From: Enterococcus caccae ATCC BAA-1240
Lineage (GTDB): Bacteria > Bacillota > Bacilli > Lactobacillales > Enterococcaceae
NCBI RefSeq assembly: GCF_000407145.1
Contig: NZ_KE136472.1
Location: forward strand, 186,001-250,000
Length of the DNA stretch: 64,000 nt
Reading direction: 5' to 3'
Shown here: positions 9,038 to 18,490 of the stretch, one piece after another
Position numbering within the stretch: the first letter of the stretch is position 1
Layout: each line of letters begins with the position of its first letter
Position numbers and translations under genes: made by a program
The notes under the pieces: model-generated
What the model saw: only the letters and a program-made list of their open reading frames with translations
Database searches by the model: none
What the model was told of the DNA's origin: nothing

Positions 9038-10498
9038 ATGGAAAACCAAGATTATCAAATAACAGAAGAAGAGCTTCAACGTTTTCGAGAACGTGGCTAT
9101 AATGAAGATCTTCTTCCAAAATCGTTATCGAAGAGAATGATGGGTAAGCTGAATTATTTTACTTTATGGATGGGATCGGTTCATAATATTCCAAATTATA
9201 CAGCGGTAGGAGGATTTTTATTTCTAGGACTTTCTCCAATCAATATTATGCTGGCTTTGGTAATCAGTGCATTAGCTGTTGCTTTGTTTATGACATTTAA
9301 CGGTCGAGCAGGATCAAAATACGGCATTCCTTTTGCTATTCATTTACGTTCAACCTATGGAGATATCGGAGCAAAGTTGCCAGGATTTCTTAGAGGATGT
9401 GTGGCTGCGATTGCTTGGTTTGGCTTACAGAATTATACTGGTTCATTAGCTTTGCTGATTTTGATTGGTAAAATTTGGCCAGGATTTTTAACGCTTGGAG
9501 GAGATACGATGATCTTGGGGATTTCGATTCCTGGATTGATCGCGTTCACGTTATTTTGGCTTGTAAATATGCTGATCGGGTTTGGTGGAGGAAAGATTCT
9601 TAATAAGTTTACAGCAATCTTAAGTCCGATGATTTATATTGTTTTCGGTGGCATGGCAATTTGGGCGATCGGTGCAGCTGGTGGATTGGGGCCTATTTTA
9701 TCGTATGATGTTGCGGGTGCAGCCCATAACCTATCACCAGTCTTTGTTTATTTTATGATTATTAACTCTGTGTTGGCAGTTTGGGCGGCACCTGGAGCTA
9801 GTGTTTCAGATTTTACTCAGAATGCAAAATCAACAAAAGATCAGATGATTGGGCAAACAGCTAGTTTTTTAGTTGGGTATGGGATATTTGCTTTTTCTAG
9901 TGTAGTGATTCTAATCGGTGGTTCGATTCGCTATGGAATTCAAGAGTGGAATATACTAAATATCGTTGATCGTTGGGATAATTCATTTGCAATTATTGTC
10001 GCAATGCTCGTATTCTTATTAACGACGGTTTCAACAAATGCGACAGGAAACATTATTCCAGCTGCTTACCAGTTATGTGCATTATTTCCTAAGAAAATCG
10101 ACTATAAAAAGGGTGTCTTGCTTGCAAGTGTAATTAGTTTTCTAATTATGCCTTGGAAATTAATGGAAAATGCAGCGAGTATTTTTATTTTCTTAAATAC
10201 GATCGGTGCAGTTTTAGGACCTGTTGCTGGAACAATGATTGCCAATTACTATTTTGTTCAGAAACAAAAGATTGATTTGAATCAGTTATACATGGATCCA
10301 AAGGTGGACAATAGCCAAAACATTTATAAAGGTTTGAATAAACCAGCGTATATTGCAACTATTGTGGCACTAGTCATTTGTTTAAGTGGTAATTTTATTC
10401 CTGCCTTAAAAATGATTTCAGACATTTCTTGGATTTCTGGATTTGTGTCGGCATTTATTTTATATTTAGTATTAAGAAAACTTTTTGATAAAAAATAA
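9038..10498 (+). CDS. NCS1 purine/allantoin permease, PucI-like
   Basis: A 486-residue nucleobase:cation symporter-1 protein with about 12 membrane helices. The N-terminus holds LLPKSLSKRMMGKLNYFTLWMGSVHN split by a short charged tail, typical of allantoin/uracil/cytosine permeases; GNIIPAAYQLCALFPKKIDY in helix 8-9 also fits. The start ATG follows AAAAGGAGG, directly behind a cre site. Allantoinase follows after a structured leader, so uptake and ring opening of allantoin are likely coupled. Substrate is inferred from the neighbour; a cytosine or uracil carrier cannot be excluded. Confidence 0.8.
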   Translation: MENQDYQITEEELQRFRERGYNEDLLPKSLSKRMMGKLNYFTLWMGSVHNIPNYTAVGGFLFLGLSPINIMLALVISALAVALFMTFNGRAGSKYGIPFAIHLRSTYGDIGAKLPGFLRGCVAAIAWFGLQNYTGSLALLILIGKIWPGFLTLGGDTMILGISIPGLIAFTLFWLVNMLIGFGGGKILNKFTAILSPMIYIVFGGMAIWAIGAAGGLGPILSYDVAGAAHNLSPVFVYFMIINSVLAVWAAPGASVSDFTQNAKSTKDQMIGQTASFLVGYGIFAFSSVVILIGGSIRYGIQEWNILNIVDRWDNSFAIIVAMLVFLLTTVSTNATGNIIPAAYQLCALFPKKIDYKKGVLLASVISFLIMPWKLMENAASIFIFLNTIGAVLGPVAGTMIANYYFVQKQKIDLNQLYMDPKVDNSQNIYKGLNKPAYIATIVALVICLSGNFIPALKMISDISWISGFVSAFILYLVLRKLFDKK

Positions 10499-10500
10499 TA

Positions 10501-10599
10501 AGCTTTGCGGGTTATTCTCTCCGAAAAAAGATGAAATCTGTCTGTGTCTAGAATGTTGCACATTATTTTTTATTTGGAATTAGAAGAATCCACTATGCT
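10501..10599 (+). promoter_or_regulatory. Structured 5' leader (recurrent family), allB copy
   Basis: The element begins AGCTTTGCGGG right after the permease stop, contains CTCCGAAAAAAGATGAAAT and closes with CTATGCTTTAAAATTTAGGAGGA before allB when read across 10592-10615. The CCGAAAAAAGATGAAAT core is the same as in the three glycosidase copies. The inner hairpin is less perfect than in other members. It separates permease and allantoinase translation units. Confidence 0.5.
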
Positions 10600-10621
10600 T
10601 TAAAATTTAGGAGGAAAGCAA

Positions 10622-11989
10622 ATGAAACATGATTTAATAATCAAAAATGGTTTAGTGATTCTGGAGTCGGGAGAAGTTGAAACCGATGTTGCGGTGAAAA
10701 ATGGTTTGATTGTAGCGATTGGAAGTGATCTTGGTGAAGCTGACAAAGTTATTGATGCAAAAGGCTTAGTCGTTAGTCCTGGAATGGTAGATGCTCATGT
10801 GCACATTACCGATCCAGGTGGCGGTTATCGTGATCAATGGGAAGGCTACATCACTGGAACTGCTTCATGTGCTAAAGGTGGTGTTACCTCATTTATGGAG
10901 ATGCCTTTAAATCAAGTACCTGCGACAGTTGATGGTAAATCCTTGGAAATTAAATATACTGCTGGAAAAGGAAAATTAAAATCGGATGTTGGATCTTTTG
11001 GTGGTTTAGTACCATTCAATCTTACTGGTGGAATTCAAGAGTTAAATGATGGTGGCGTTGCGGCGTATAAATGTTTTATGGCGACTTGTGGTGATCGTAG
11101 CATCGATGGCGATTTTATGAATGTTGACGACTACTCACTTTATGAAGGGATGAAACAAGTTGCTAAAACTGGTAAAGTTCTGGCAATTCATGCAGAAAAT
11201 GCTGCAATTACAGATAAATTAGGTGAAATTGCCTATAAAAATGGTGAAACAACGTTAAAAGCTTATGTTGCTAGTCGTCCTGTCTTTACAGAAGTTGAGC
11301 CAATTCGTAGAGCGATTCTATTTGCGAAAGAAACTGGCTGCCGTATTCATATTTGTCATATTGCTTGCCCAGAAGGTGTAGAGGAAGTAACCAAAGCAAG
11401 AAGAGCTGGTATAGATGTAACGTGTGAAACATGTACACATTATCTGTATTTTGATACGGATGAATTAGATGCGATTGGACCTGTAGTGAAATGTTCTCCG
11501 CCAATTCGTGACAAAGAAAATCAAAATGGTATGTGGAAAAAGATCTTGTCTGGAGAAATTGATTTTGTAACGTCTGATCATTCACCATGTACGCCTGATT
11601 TAAAAGACAAAGAAAATGCTTTTGAAGCGTGGGGAGGGATTTCTGGTGTTCAAAACAATGTAGATGTCCTTTTTGATGAAGGCGTTCAAAAAAGGGGAAT
11701 GTCATTAAAACAATTTGCAGACATCATTGCTACCAATCCAGCCGATCGCTATGATTTAAATCAAAAAGGTCGAATCAGTATTGGGAAAGATGCTGATTTT
11801 GTATTGATTAAACCGAACGCACCATATACGTTAAAAGCAGAAGATTTGGAATACCGAAATAAAATCAGTCCTTATATTGGGCGTGAAATTGGTGCTCAAG
11901 TTGTACAAACCGTTCTAAGAGGTCACGTAATCTATGCAAAAGAATCAGGGGTTTCAACTGATTTTGTTGGTACATTTATCAAGAAATAA
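10622..11989 (+). CDS. allB: Allantoinase
   Basis: A 455-residue amidohydrolase of the cyclic-amidase group that opens allantoin to allantoate. All metal ligands are visible: H59 and H61 in DAHVH, the carboxylated lysine K150 in AAYKCFM, H190 in HAEN, H246 in CHIA and D319 in TSDHSPC. Length and the SDHSPCTP motif fit allantoinase better than dihydropyrimidinase or dihydroorotase. The ATG follows TTAGGAGGA. It is downstream of the permease and upstream of a second MFS carrier, separated from the latter by a terminator. The expected next enzyme, allantoate amidohydrolase, is not in the window. Confidence 0.92.
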   Translation: MKHDLIIKNGLVILESGEVETDVAVKNGLIVAIGSDLGEADKVIDAKGLVVSPGMVDAHVHITDPGGGYRDQWEGYITGTASCAKGGVTSFMEMPLNQVPATVDGKSLEIKYTAGKGKLKSDVGSFGGLVPFNLTGGIQELNDGGVAAYKCFMATCGDRSIDGDFMNVDDYSLYEGMKQVAKTGKVLAIHAENAAITDKLGEIAYKNGETTLKAYVASRPVFTEVEPIRRAILFAKETGCRIHICHIACPEGVEEVTKARRAGIDVTCETCTHYLYFDTDELDAIGPVVKCSPPIRDKENQNGMWKKILSGEIDFVTSDHSPCTPDLKDKENAFEAWGGISGVQNNVDVLFDEGVQKRGMSLKQFADIIATNPADRYDLNQKGRISIGKDADFVLIKPNAPYTLKAEDLEYRNKISPYIGREIGAQVVQTVLRGHVIYAKESGVSTDFVGTFIKK

Positions 11990-12009
11990 ATAAATTAATA
12001 GAGTAGCTG

Positions 12010-12055
12010 GAAGATCAGACATAAAAATAATTATTTTTATTGTCTGATCTTTCTC
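12010..12055 (+). terminator. Terminator after allB
   Basis: AAGATCAGACA (12011-12021) pairs with TGTCTGATCTT (12041-12051), with an inner A/T helix. The T-tract is short and interrupted. Confidence 0.6.
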
Positions 12056-12121
12056 GTATTTGGGATAGAAATAACTAAGCAAATGAGTTTAGTAGTTTAA
12101 CCTGAAAAAGGAGAAAAGAAT

Positions 12122-13360
12122 ATGGATGAACTTAAAGGTAGAAATAGACAAACTCCTTATTGGAAGCAAATTATCTATATATTAACGATTGGCTGGATCG
12201 TTATTTGGATTTATCGCACAGTCTTAACCCCTATTTATCCAATTATTAGTGAATATTTCGGAGGTGCATCAGATGCGCAGTTAGGTCATATATCAAGTTT
12301 TTATTTTTTAGGTTATGTTTGTATGCAAATTCCGTCAGGCATATTAGTAGATAAAGTAGGTAAAAAGCAAATTTTGATTCCTGGTTTTCTATTGTTTGGC
12401 TTTGGTGCACTGATTGTTGGTTTGGCGCAAAATATTGGGATAGTATTTATCGGAAGTGTTATAGCTGGCTTAGGATGTGGTACTTATTATGGCGTAGCTT
12501 ATTCATTAACTGCACAATATGTGCCTATCTCTAAAAGAAGTTTATCAACTGCGATCGTGAACAGTGGGACCGCTATTGGGAGCGGACTCGGGCTGATTTC
12601 TTCTAGCTATTTAGTTGGAACTGGAAAAGTACCATGGCAAGCGTTGATTTTCGCAACGATCCTGTTGATTATAATCGCTGTAGGCCTATTTTTACGCTAT
12701 ATTCGTTTTGAAAAAACAGGCAGGGTAGTAAATGTGAATAAAAATTTTGAAGGAAAAAAACAAGTGTCACTTAGTTCCTTGTTCAAACCTCGAATGATTT
12801 CAGCTTATATCTTATATTTTTCAACTTTATACACCTATTATTTGATCGATACATGGCTACCCAATTTTTTAGAAACAGAAAAAGGCTTTTCAGGAACTTC
12901 AGTAGGGCTAGCTTCATCGCTGGTATTTTTTACTGCAATACCAGGTGCGTTGATTTTTAGTCGTCTTGCAGATCGTATTCCAAAGAAAAAAATACAATTA
13001 ATTATCCTGCTTGAACTGTTAGCTGCTAGTGTTTTGTTTGTAACGGTAGTTACAACGAACCAAACGATTTTAGTGATCGGTATTATGTCCTATGGTTTTT
13101 TTGGGAAGTTGGCTGTTGAACCGATCATCATTTCTTGGTTAGGGGAATCAGCACCTAAGGGAAGTGTTGCAACGATGTATGGAGTGTTTAATTTTTTCGG
13201 AATGTCTGCTTCAGTGATTGTTCCATCGTTAACTGGTAAAATTTCTGATCTTACTGGGTCAAAACTTTATGCGTTTTATTTAGCAATTATGATCATTGGT
13301 ATCGGAACCCTTTTGTTTTATGTGATCAACCGAATAGTTGATAGTAAAAGTAAGGAGTAA
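12122..13360 (+). CDS. MFS transporter (paralogue of 6319-7587)
   Basis: A 412-residue major facilitator with about 12 helices, aligned along its length with the carrier at 6319: both share the YWKxI opening, MQIPxGxLVDKxGKK and AGLGCG segments and the GKLAVEPIIISWLGE block. The ribosome site AAAGGAG precedes ATG. It stands alone between two terminators at the end of the allantoin island. Duplication within the island suggests import and export of different pathway compounds, or of allantoin and its product. No direct evidence for cargo. Confidence 0.8.
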   Translation: MDELKGRNRQTPYWKQIIYILTIGWIVIWIYRTVLTPIYPIISEYFGGASDAQLGHISSFYFLGYVCMQIPSGILVDKVGKKQILIPGFLLFGFGALIVGLAQNIGIVFIGSVIAGLGCGTYYGVAYSLTAQYVPISKRSLSTAIVNSGTAIGSGLGLISSSYLVGTGKVPWQALIFATILLIIIAVGLFLRYIRFEKTGRVVNVNKNFEGKKQVSLSSLFKPRMISAYILYFSTLYTYYLIDTWLPNFLETEKGFSGTSVGLASSLVFFTAIPGALIFSRLADRIPKKKIQLIILLELLAASVLFVTVVTTNQTILVIGIMSYGFFGKLAVEPIIISWLGESAPKGSVATMYGVFNFFGMSASVIVPSLTGKISDLTGSKLYAFYLAIMIIGIGTLLFYVINRIVDSKSKE

Positions 13361-13379
13361 ATGAATATCGATAAATAAA

Positions 13380-13436
13380 AAGACACTTTATTTCTCTCAA
13401 CGTTTTTCTGATTTGAAAGAAATAAAGTGTTTTTAA
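13380..13436 (+). terminator. Terminator after second MFS gene
   Basis: ACACTTTATTTCT (13383-13395) pairs with AGAAATAAAGTGT (13418-13430), followed by TTTTT. Confidence 0.75.
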
Positions 13437-13605
13437 GTTTGATTGAAATCGTCATTTTTCTAGTATTTTTAGTAAAATATATTTTTTTAAGGTCTTTTTT
13501 CTTATAATAACTCAAAAAACGACCGCTTTTATGATTTCATAAGTATATTAGATGAAGTCTCTCTTTTTTTTCGTTATACTTAGTTTAAGGAATGAGGTGG
13601 AGCAA

Positions 13606-14937
13606 ATGAAAAAAACAAAGAAAATCTATATGGTGACGGCTCGAGCGGGTCTTTCTTTAAAAGAGTTGAAACAAGATGTTTTTGATTGGGTAAGTTTTTT
13701 ACGTATCGTTGCAATACCTGAAAGCTATCGCTTTGGTGATGAAGAAGTGCGTGCGTTTGACTTACAAATAATCACACATCAAATTCAGCAATTGACTGAA
13801 AAAGAAAATTTATGGATCAAAGTAAACGCTCAAGACGGCGAATTTCAGCTCCATGTCTCAAAATTAACACTTCATGAACGAACAATTTTGGATGGTGCTG
13901 TCTTTTTAGCCAATCAAGCCATGATCGAAAACTATTGCGATACTCGAATGGTTAAAAATGGTGTGTACGGTTATATTCGCTCATTCGATGAATATTTGTA
14001 TAATAATGTTGAAATTATTGGAAAAAGAACTTTCGAATCAAGCGACGAAATTAAACAATTACCTAAACGTTATGATCGTGAAAAAACAGTGATTGTTGAT
14101 TGCAATCAACTGGCAGGGTATGATATTTACTTTAAAGGGTTATGTTTGACTTCTTGTTGGAAGATGTATTATTCAAGTTTATATACTCAAGTTATACCTA
14201 AATCGATTTTCATGGAAGTACAGCAAGTTCAAGCGGTTGAGGAACTGAGGAATCAAGTGGTCAAAATAACATTATTTAGTAATCCGTTCAATTGGGATGT
14301 TCCTGTCAATCAAAAATATCAGCGTTTATTTAGAGATCAGATGGGATATGATCAATTAGCTTGGAATAATGGAACTGGTGTATTAAGACCACCTTTTATT
14401 GAGTATGCCTTTGTCGAAGAAGTTATTCAAACGGTACAATACCAAAATAGTTACTATCAACCAGTTGAAAAGAAAAATGCTACATATTTTGTGACAAGAA
14501 GTTACGATAAGATTCGGCAAAAATATGTTGTGAACCGTACAAAAGGGATTTTAAATGCACAAGCTTATTTTCCTTGGATCGATGAGAAGAGTCGCAAGAT
14601 GATGAATTATCGTGTGCTAGATCCAAAGATGGCGATTGATGACGGTCTTTCAGCTTATGAATTTTATATACGTCAGTTTTTAGAAATCGAAGTGTTGGAT
14701 GAAAAATATGATGAATTTGTCTCTGTTCTGCGTTTTTACTTACCGAAGGAAGCAATACAACAGCTCCCTCTAGAAGCTTTATGGGACAAACTTTTCGATG
14801 TAAATATCAGCAATCTAAAACAAAAGGAATCCTCTACGCGATTTGATCTGGAAAAAGCCAAAAATCATTTACGGGTCGTTTTTTTAGATTCTAGCTATTT
14901 GGAGACGATCAATCAGACGATCGATATTAGTGAATAG
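13606..14937 (+). CDS. Uncharacterised 443-residue protein
   Basis: I do not recognise this family. The start at 13606 has GAGGTGG 6 nt upstream; an earlier in-frame ATG at 13552 lacks a ribosome site and would overlap a TATACT box. The protein is soluble-looking, rich in aromatic and charged residues, without signal peptide, membrane helix or obvious catalytic motif. It lies in the same orientation as the allantoin genes but behind a terminator, so it is a separate transcript. Cytoplasmic location is assumed. A role in the island is possible only by proximity. Confidence 0.7.
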   Translation: MKKTKKIYMVTARAGLSLKELKQDVFDWVSFLRIVAIPESYRFGDEEVRAFDLQIITHQIQQLTEKENLWIKVNAQDGEFQLHVSKLTLHERTILDGAVFLANQAMIENYCDTRMVKNGVYGYIRSFDEYLYNNVEIIGKRTFESSDEIKQLPKRYDREKTVIVDCNQLAGYDIYFKGLCLTSCWKMYYSSLYTQVIPKSIFMEVQQVQAVEELRNQVVKITLFSNPFNWDVPVNQKYQRLFRDQMGYDQLAWNNGTGVLRPPFIEYAFVEEVIQTVQYQNSYYQPVEKKNATYFVTRSYDKIRQKYVVNRTKGILNAQAYFPWIDEKSRKMMNYRVLDPKMAIDDGLSAYEFYIRQFLEIEVLDEKYDEFVSVLRFYLPKEAIQQLPLEALWDKLFDVNISNLKQKESSTRFDLEKAKNHLRVVFLDSSYLETINQTIDISE

Positions 14938-14981
14938 ATAAAGTGAAGGGCATGAGAATAGTTTTCGAGTGGCATTAATCT

Positions 14982-15279
14982 GGTTGGGACAAAAGAGTTT
15001 AGTGCTGAAAAATAAGCAACTACTGTTCTATAGCAACCTCTGCTTATTTGATAGGACTGAAATAGAGAGTGTACATTACTTTTTACACTGTTATTCAGAT
15101 TTTAAGGGTGAGTGGGACATAACTCTTCGAGTCATATCCCACTCACGTGAAATCATGATAAATGGTGGGAGTAGAAGAAATTTTTTTGGAAATAAGCTGA
15201 AATTCACGAAAATTTGAAGAGCAATTTTCGTGAATTTCAGCTTATTTCTCAGGATTAAACACTTCTGTTCCATCCTCCT
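14982..15279. repeat. Dispersed hairpin repeat with terminal inverted repeats, copy A
   Basis: The element starts GGTTGGGACA and ends TGTTCCATCC, with about 35 bases at each end forming imperfect terminal inverted repeats. Inside are a hairpin GAGTGGGACATAACTC/GAGTCATATCCCACTC (15110-15147) and a second long hairpin in which AAATAAGC pairs with GCTTATTT (15190-15249). The right 170 bases recur almost unchanged at 45226-45392. No transposase is encoded, so it resembles a MITE. It fills the gap between 14938 and 15343. Confidence 0.7.
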
Positions 15280-15343
15280 GTTTGACAAGTTTTGAATTGA
15301 TATCGTTTACCAACAGTGACAAAACTAAATCGCGCTATTTTGA

Positions 15344-16120
15344 TTACAAAGCAACTCTATCTCCATTGATTACTAGCTCAGCCCCAGTAACAAAACTGGC
15401 TTCATCACATGCTAAATAGATGATTCCATTAGCGATATCTTCTGATTTTCCTATATAAGGAAATTGGATATTTTTCTTATAGCAAGGACTTATTTTGGGA
15501 AATGTTGTCTCTATCAAAGGTGTCTCGATCGTGCCTGGACAAATTGAATTTATGCGAATATTATGTTCGGCATATTCAAATGCAATATCAAGTGAAAGCG
15601 AACGGAGGACATCTTTTGCTGCAACATACGGATTGTTGTCAGCAAGACCGACTAATCCTTGGATAGATGAAACGTTTATGATCGAACCACTACCATTTTC
15701 TATCATAAAAGGAATTACTTCTTTTAAACCATATGTAAGACTATTTAAGTCGATTTCTTGAATTTTTTTCCAGTCTTGTACGTTTAGGTCCAAAATCATT
15801 TTGGGTGAAGAGATGCCCGTATTATTAACTAAAATATCGATTTTTCCATATTTTTTAATCGTTTCAGCGATCACATTCTTCCAGCTAAGGATAGAACATA
15901 TATCGTGCTTAAAAGCAGTTGCAATACCGCCTGCTTGGATAATAGCTGAAACAAGAGCTGTCATTTTATCCACACGTTTACCTGTACATACAACAATAGC
16001 TCCTTCTTTAGCAGCTAATTTAGCTGTTGCAGTGCCAATACTGCTTTGTCCATCTGTGATTAACATTACTTTACCTGATAATCTATTCATAATAAAAAAA
16101 CCGCTATAATGAGTCCTCAT
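15344..16120 (-). CDS. Short-chain dehydrogenase/reductase (SDR), atypical cofactor motif
   Basis: A 258-residue classical-type SDR. The catalytic S151/S152, Y165 and K169 (YVAAK) and the NNTG motif (99-102) are present, as is the C-terminal CPGTIETP. The Rossmann motif is odd: TDGQSSIG at 22-29 lacks two of the three glycines of TGxxxGxG, so cofactor use may be altered. The start ATG at 16120 has AAAGGA upstream; ATG codons nearer the domain have no ribosome site and the longer frame is unsupported. It is monocistronic, between repeat A and fruA. The substrate cannot be deduced. Confidence 0.75.
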   Translation of the reverse strand: MRTHYSGFFIMNRLSGKVMLITDGQSSIGTATAKLAAKEGAIVVCTGKRVDKMTALVSAIIQAGGIATAFKHDICSILSWKNVIAETIKKYGKIDILVNNTGISSPKMILDLNVQDWKKIQEIDLNSLTYGLKEVIPFMIENGSGSIINVSSIQGLVGLADNNPYVAAKDVLRSLSLDIAFEYAEHNIRINSICPGTIETPLIETTFPKISPCYKKNIQFPYIGKSEDIANGIIYLACDEASFVTGAELVINGDRVAL

Positions 16121-16269
16121 TATAGTTATCCTTTCTAAGTATTCTAAAAAAACGATCATCTTGCTAGTGAAAAAATTTAAGGTGTAAAGAATGCGCATTT
16201 CTTATATACAAGTTTAATATAGATTTTTTTTTAAAGCGAATGATATCAATCCAAAACAGCATTTTTATC

Positions 16270-16318
16270 AAAAAATCCCCTCAAGCAACTGAGAATAAGT
16301 CTCTGTACTTGAGAGGCA
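16270..16318 (-). terminator. Terminator of fruA
   Basis: On the minus strand CCTCTCAAG pairs with CTTGAGGGG and runs into ATTTTTT. It lies just beyond the fruA stop. Confidence 0.7.
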
Positions 16319-16328
16319 ACAATCATGA

Positions 16329-18242
16329 TTATTGTGGAACTGGTTTTTTCACAATACCTAAAACAAGGGCAGACACAACTGCACCAATCGCGATAAATAC
16401 TAAATATAAAAGTGGGTGACTTAATAGTAGTGCTACAAAGATACCACCATGAGGAGCTAACAAACGAATTCCAAATCCGCCAACTAGTCCACCAGCTAAT
16501 GCTGAGCCGACGACAAAACTTGGGATAGTCCGCAAAGGATCGGCAGCAGCAAAAGGAATTGCTCCTTCGGTAACGAACGACAAGCCCATTACTAAGTTTG
16601 TTAGACCCGCATCTTTTTGATCTTTTGTAAATTTATTTTTAAAAAGCAATGTTGCGATAAAAATAGCTAAAGGAGGAACCATACCACCAGCCATGACAGA
16701 AGCCATGATGATACTGCCGCCTTCTGTAACTGTTGCAGCAATCGAAGCTGTACCAAACACATAAGCAGCTTTGTTGATCGGACCGCCTAAGTCGATAGCC
16801 ATCATACCGCCAAGTAAAGCACCTAATAGTGCCGCATTTGTACCATCTAAACCTAATAAGAAGCTATTTAAACCATCATTGATGACTTTCATCGGAATAT
16901 TGATTAAAAGCATTAACCCGCCAGTGATTAATAAACCAAAGACTGGATAAAAAAGAATTGTTTTAATTCCGTCTAGTGACTTTGGCAATCCTTTGAAAAT
17001 TTTCTTCAAGAAAATAATGACATAACCTGCTAGGAAACCACCAACTAAAGCACCTAAGAAACCTGCTCCTCCAGTATTGGCTAAAGCACCTGCTGCAAAA
17101 CCAGCAACCAGTCCTGGTCGATCAGCAATACTTGATGCAATAAATCCAGCTAAAACAGGTAACATAAATCCAAAAGCTGCACCGCCGATTTGATTAAACC
17201 AAGAAGCAGCTTCATTATAATTACCAAGCATGCTTAGTTGATCTTGGGGAACCCCAATAAATTGGTCGATCATAAATGAAAGAGCAATTGCAATTCCGCC
17301 GCCAATAACAAATGGCAACATGTGGGATACACCGTTCATTAAATCTTTATAAATTCTTGATCCAACAGAACCTTCTGCAGAGCCATCGTCCTCACTAGAA
17401 TCAGATTCAGAACTATGAAAAATAGGAGCAGAACCGTTTGTCGCAATTGTAATCAGTTCTTCAGTTTTACGAATGCCGTCACTGACTGGCCGATTGACAA
17501 GTTCTTTCCCATCAAAACGATTCATTTCTACTTTTTTATCAGCTGCAACGATTACCCCATCAGCTCGAGCAATGTCTTCTGCAGTCAAACGATTTTTGAT
17601 TCCTTCAGAACCGTTTGTTTCTACTTTTATTTCAACGCCCATTTCTTTCGCTTTTTTCTTCAAAGCATCCTCGGCCATGTAAGTATGAGCGATTCCAGTT
17701 GGACAAGCAGTAACGGCTACAACAAATTTACGATCTGCATTCGCTGTGGTTTCACTTGCCGTTTCTTGCTGTTCTTCCACTTTTTTTGCTTCTTCGGCAG
17801 ATTGAAACAAGTTTTGCACAGCTTCAGGTGTTTTCGTTTCTTTTAATTGTGCAACAAAATCTGGATCGATCAATAATCGTGATAAAGCGGCTAATGCTTG
17901 AAGATGTGTATCATTAGCGCCTTCTGGAGCTGCAATCATAAAGAATAAATAAGTTGGCTGCCCATCTAGAGCTTCGTAATCGACCCCTTTATTGCTTTTT
18001 GCAAATAGAACTGTTGCTTCTTTAACAGCACTATTTTTTGCATGGGGCATAGCGATTCCATCACCAAGACCAGTTGAAGTTTGTGCTTCGCGTGCTAAAA
18101 TTCCCTCTTTATAGAGTTCAATATCAGAAATTCGACCACCGTCGTACATTTTTTGCACCATTTCATCGATTGCGCCTTTTTTATCAGTCGCTTGCAAATC
18201 CATGATCATCACGTCTTTGACTAATAAGTCTTTGATGTTCAT
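16329..18242 (-). CDS. fruA: PTS fructose transporter subunit IIABC
   Basis: A 637-residue fused fructose permease. Domains in order: EIIA (about 1-150, phospho-histidine H67 in AMPHAK), EIIB (about 172-270, C180 in VTACPTGIAHT), and a membrane EIIC (about 305-637). It imports fructose as fructose 1-phosphate. ATG 18242 follows TTAGGAGGA; the longer frame to 18269 would include that site. It is the last gene of fruR-fruK-fruA but is preceded by its own 248-nt gap holding a structured leader, so it may be expressed separately from fruK. Confidence 0.92.
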   Translation of the reverse strand: MNIKDLLVKDVMIMDLQATDKKGAIDEMVQKMYDGGRISDIELYKEGILAREAQTSTGLGDGIAMPHAKNSAVKEATVLFAKSNKGVDYEALDGQPTYLFFMIAAPEGANDTHLQALAALSRLLIDPDFVAQLKETKTPEAVQNLFQSAEEAKKVEEQQETASETTANADRKFVVAVTACPTGIAHTYMAEDALKKKAKEMGVEIKVETNGSEGIKNRLTAEDIARADGVIVAADKKVEMNRFDGKELVNRPVSDGIRKTEELITIATNGSAPIFHSSESDSSEDDGSAEGSVGSRIYKDLMNGVSHMLPFVIGGGIAIALSFMIDQFIGVPQDQLSMLGNYNEAASWFNQIGGAAFGFMLPVLAGFIASSIADRPGLVAGFAAGALANTGGAGFLGALVGGFLAGYVIIFLKKIFKGLPKSLDGIKTILFYPVFGLLITGGLMLLINIPMKVINDGLNSFLLGLDGTNAALLGALLGGMMAIDLGGPINKAAYVFGTASIAATVTEGGSIIMASVMAGGMVPPLAIFIATLLFKNKFTKDQKDAGLTNLVMGLSFVTEGAIPFAAADPLRTIPSFVVGSALAGGLVGGFGIRLLAPHGGIFVALLLSHPLLYLVFIAIGAVVSALVLGIVKKPVPQ

Positions 18243-18264
18243 TGTTTTTCCTCCTAATTTTAAA

Positions 18265-18371
18265 AGCAAAGCGGAGTAGTCAAGTGTTGACAGGAAAAGA
18301 GAAAAAAATAGTTGAGATGATCTTTACAGCAGTTATTTTTTCTTTTCCCTGAAAGACTAGCTCGCATCGCT
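18265..18371 (-). promoter_or_regulatory. Structured 5' leader (recurrent family), fruA copy
   Basis: On the minus strand it opens AGCGATGCGAGCTAGTC and closes GACTACTCCGCTTTGCTTTT, then AAAATTAGGAGGA. TAGTC pairs with GACTA and the inner GGGAAAAG with CTTTTCC next to CTGTC, the same junction as in the other family members. The remaining part of the gap (18372-18490) is A/T-rich with no gene. Confidence 0.55.
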
Positions 18372-18490
18372 AGGTATGATAGAGTAACAATATTCTACTT
18401 TGCTACACTTTGTAGTAATGGAAATCATTGTATTTCTTAACATATTTATTTTTTCTGAAAAGTTAGCAAGTAGAGCTAGAAAATATAGAA

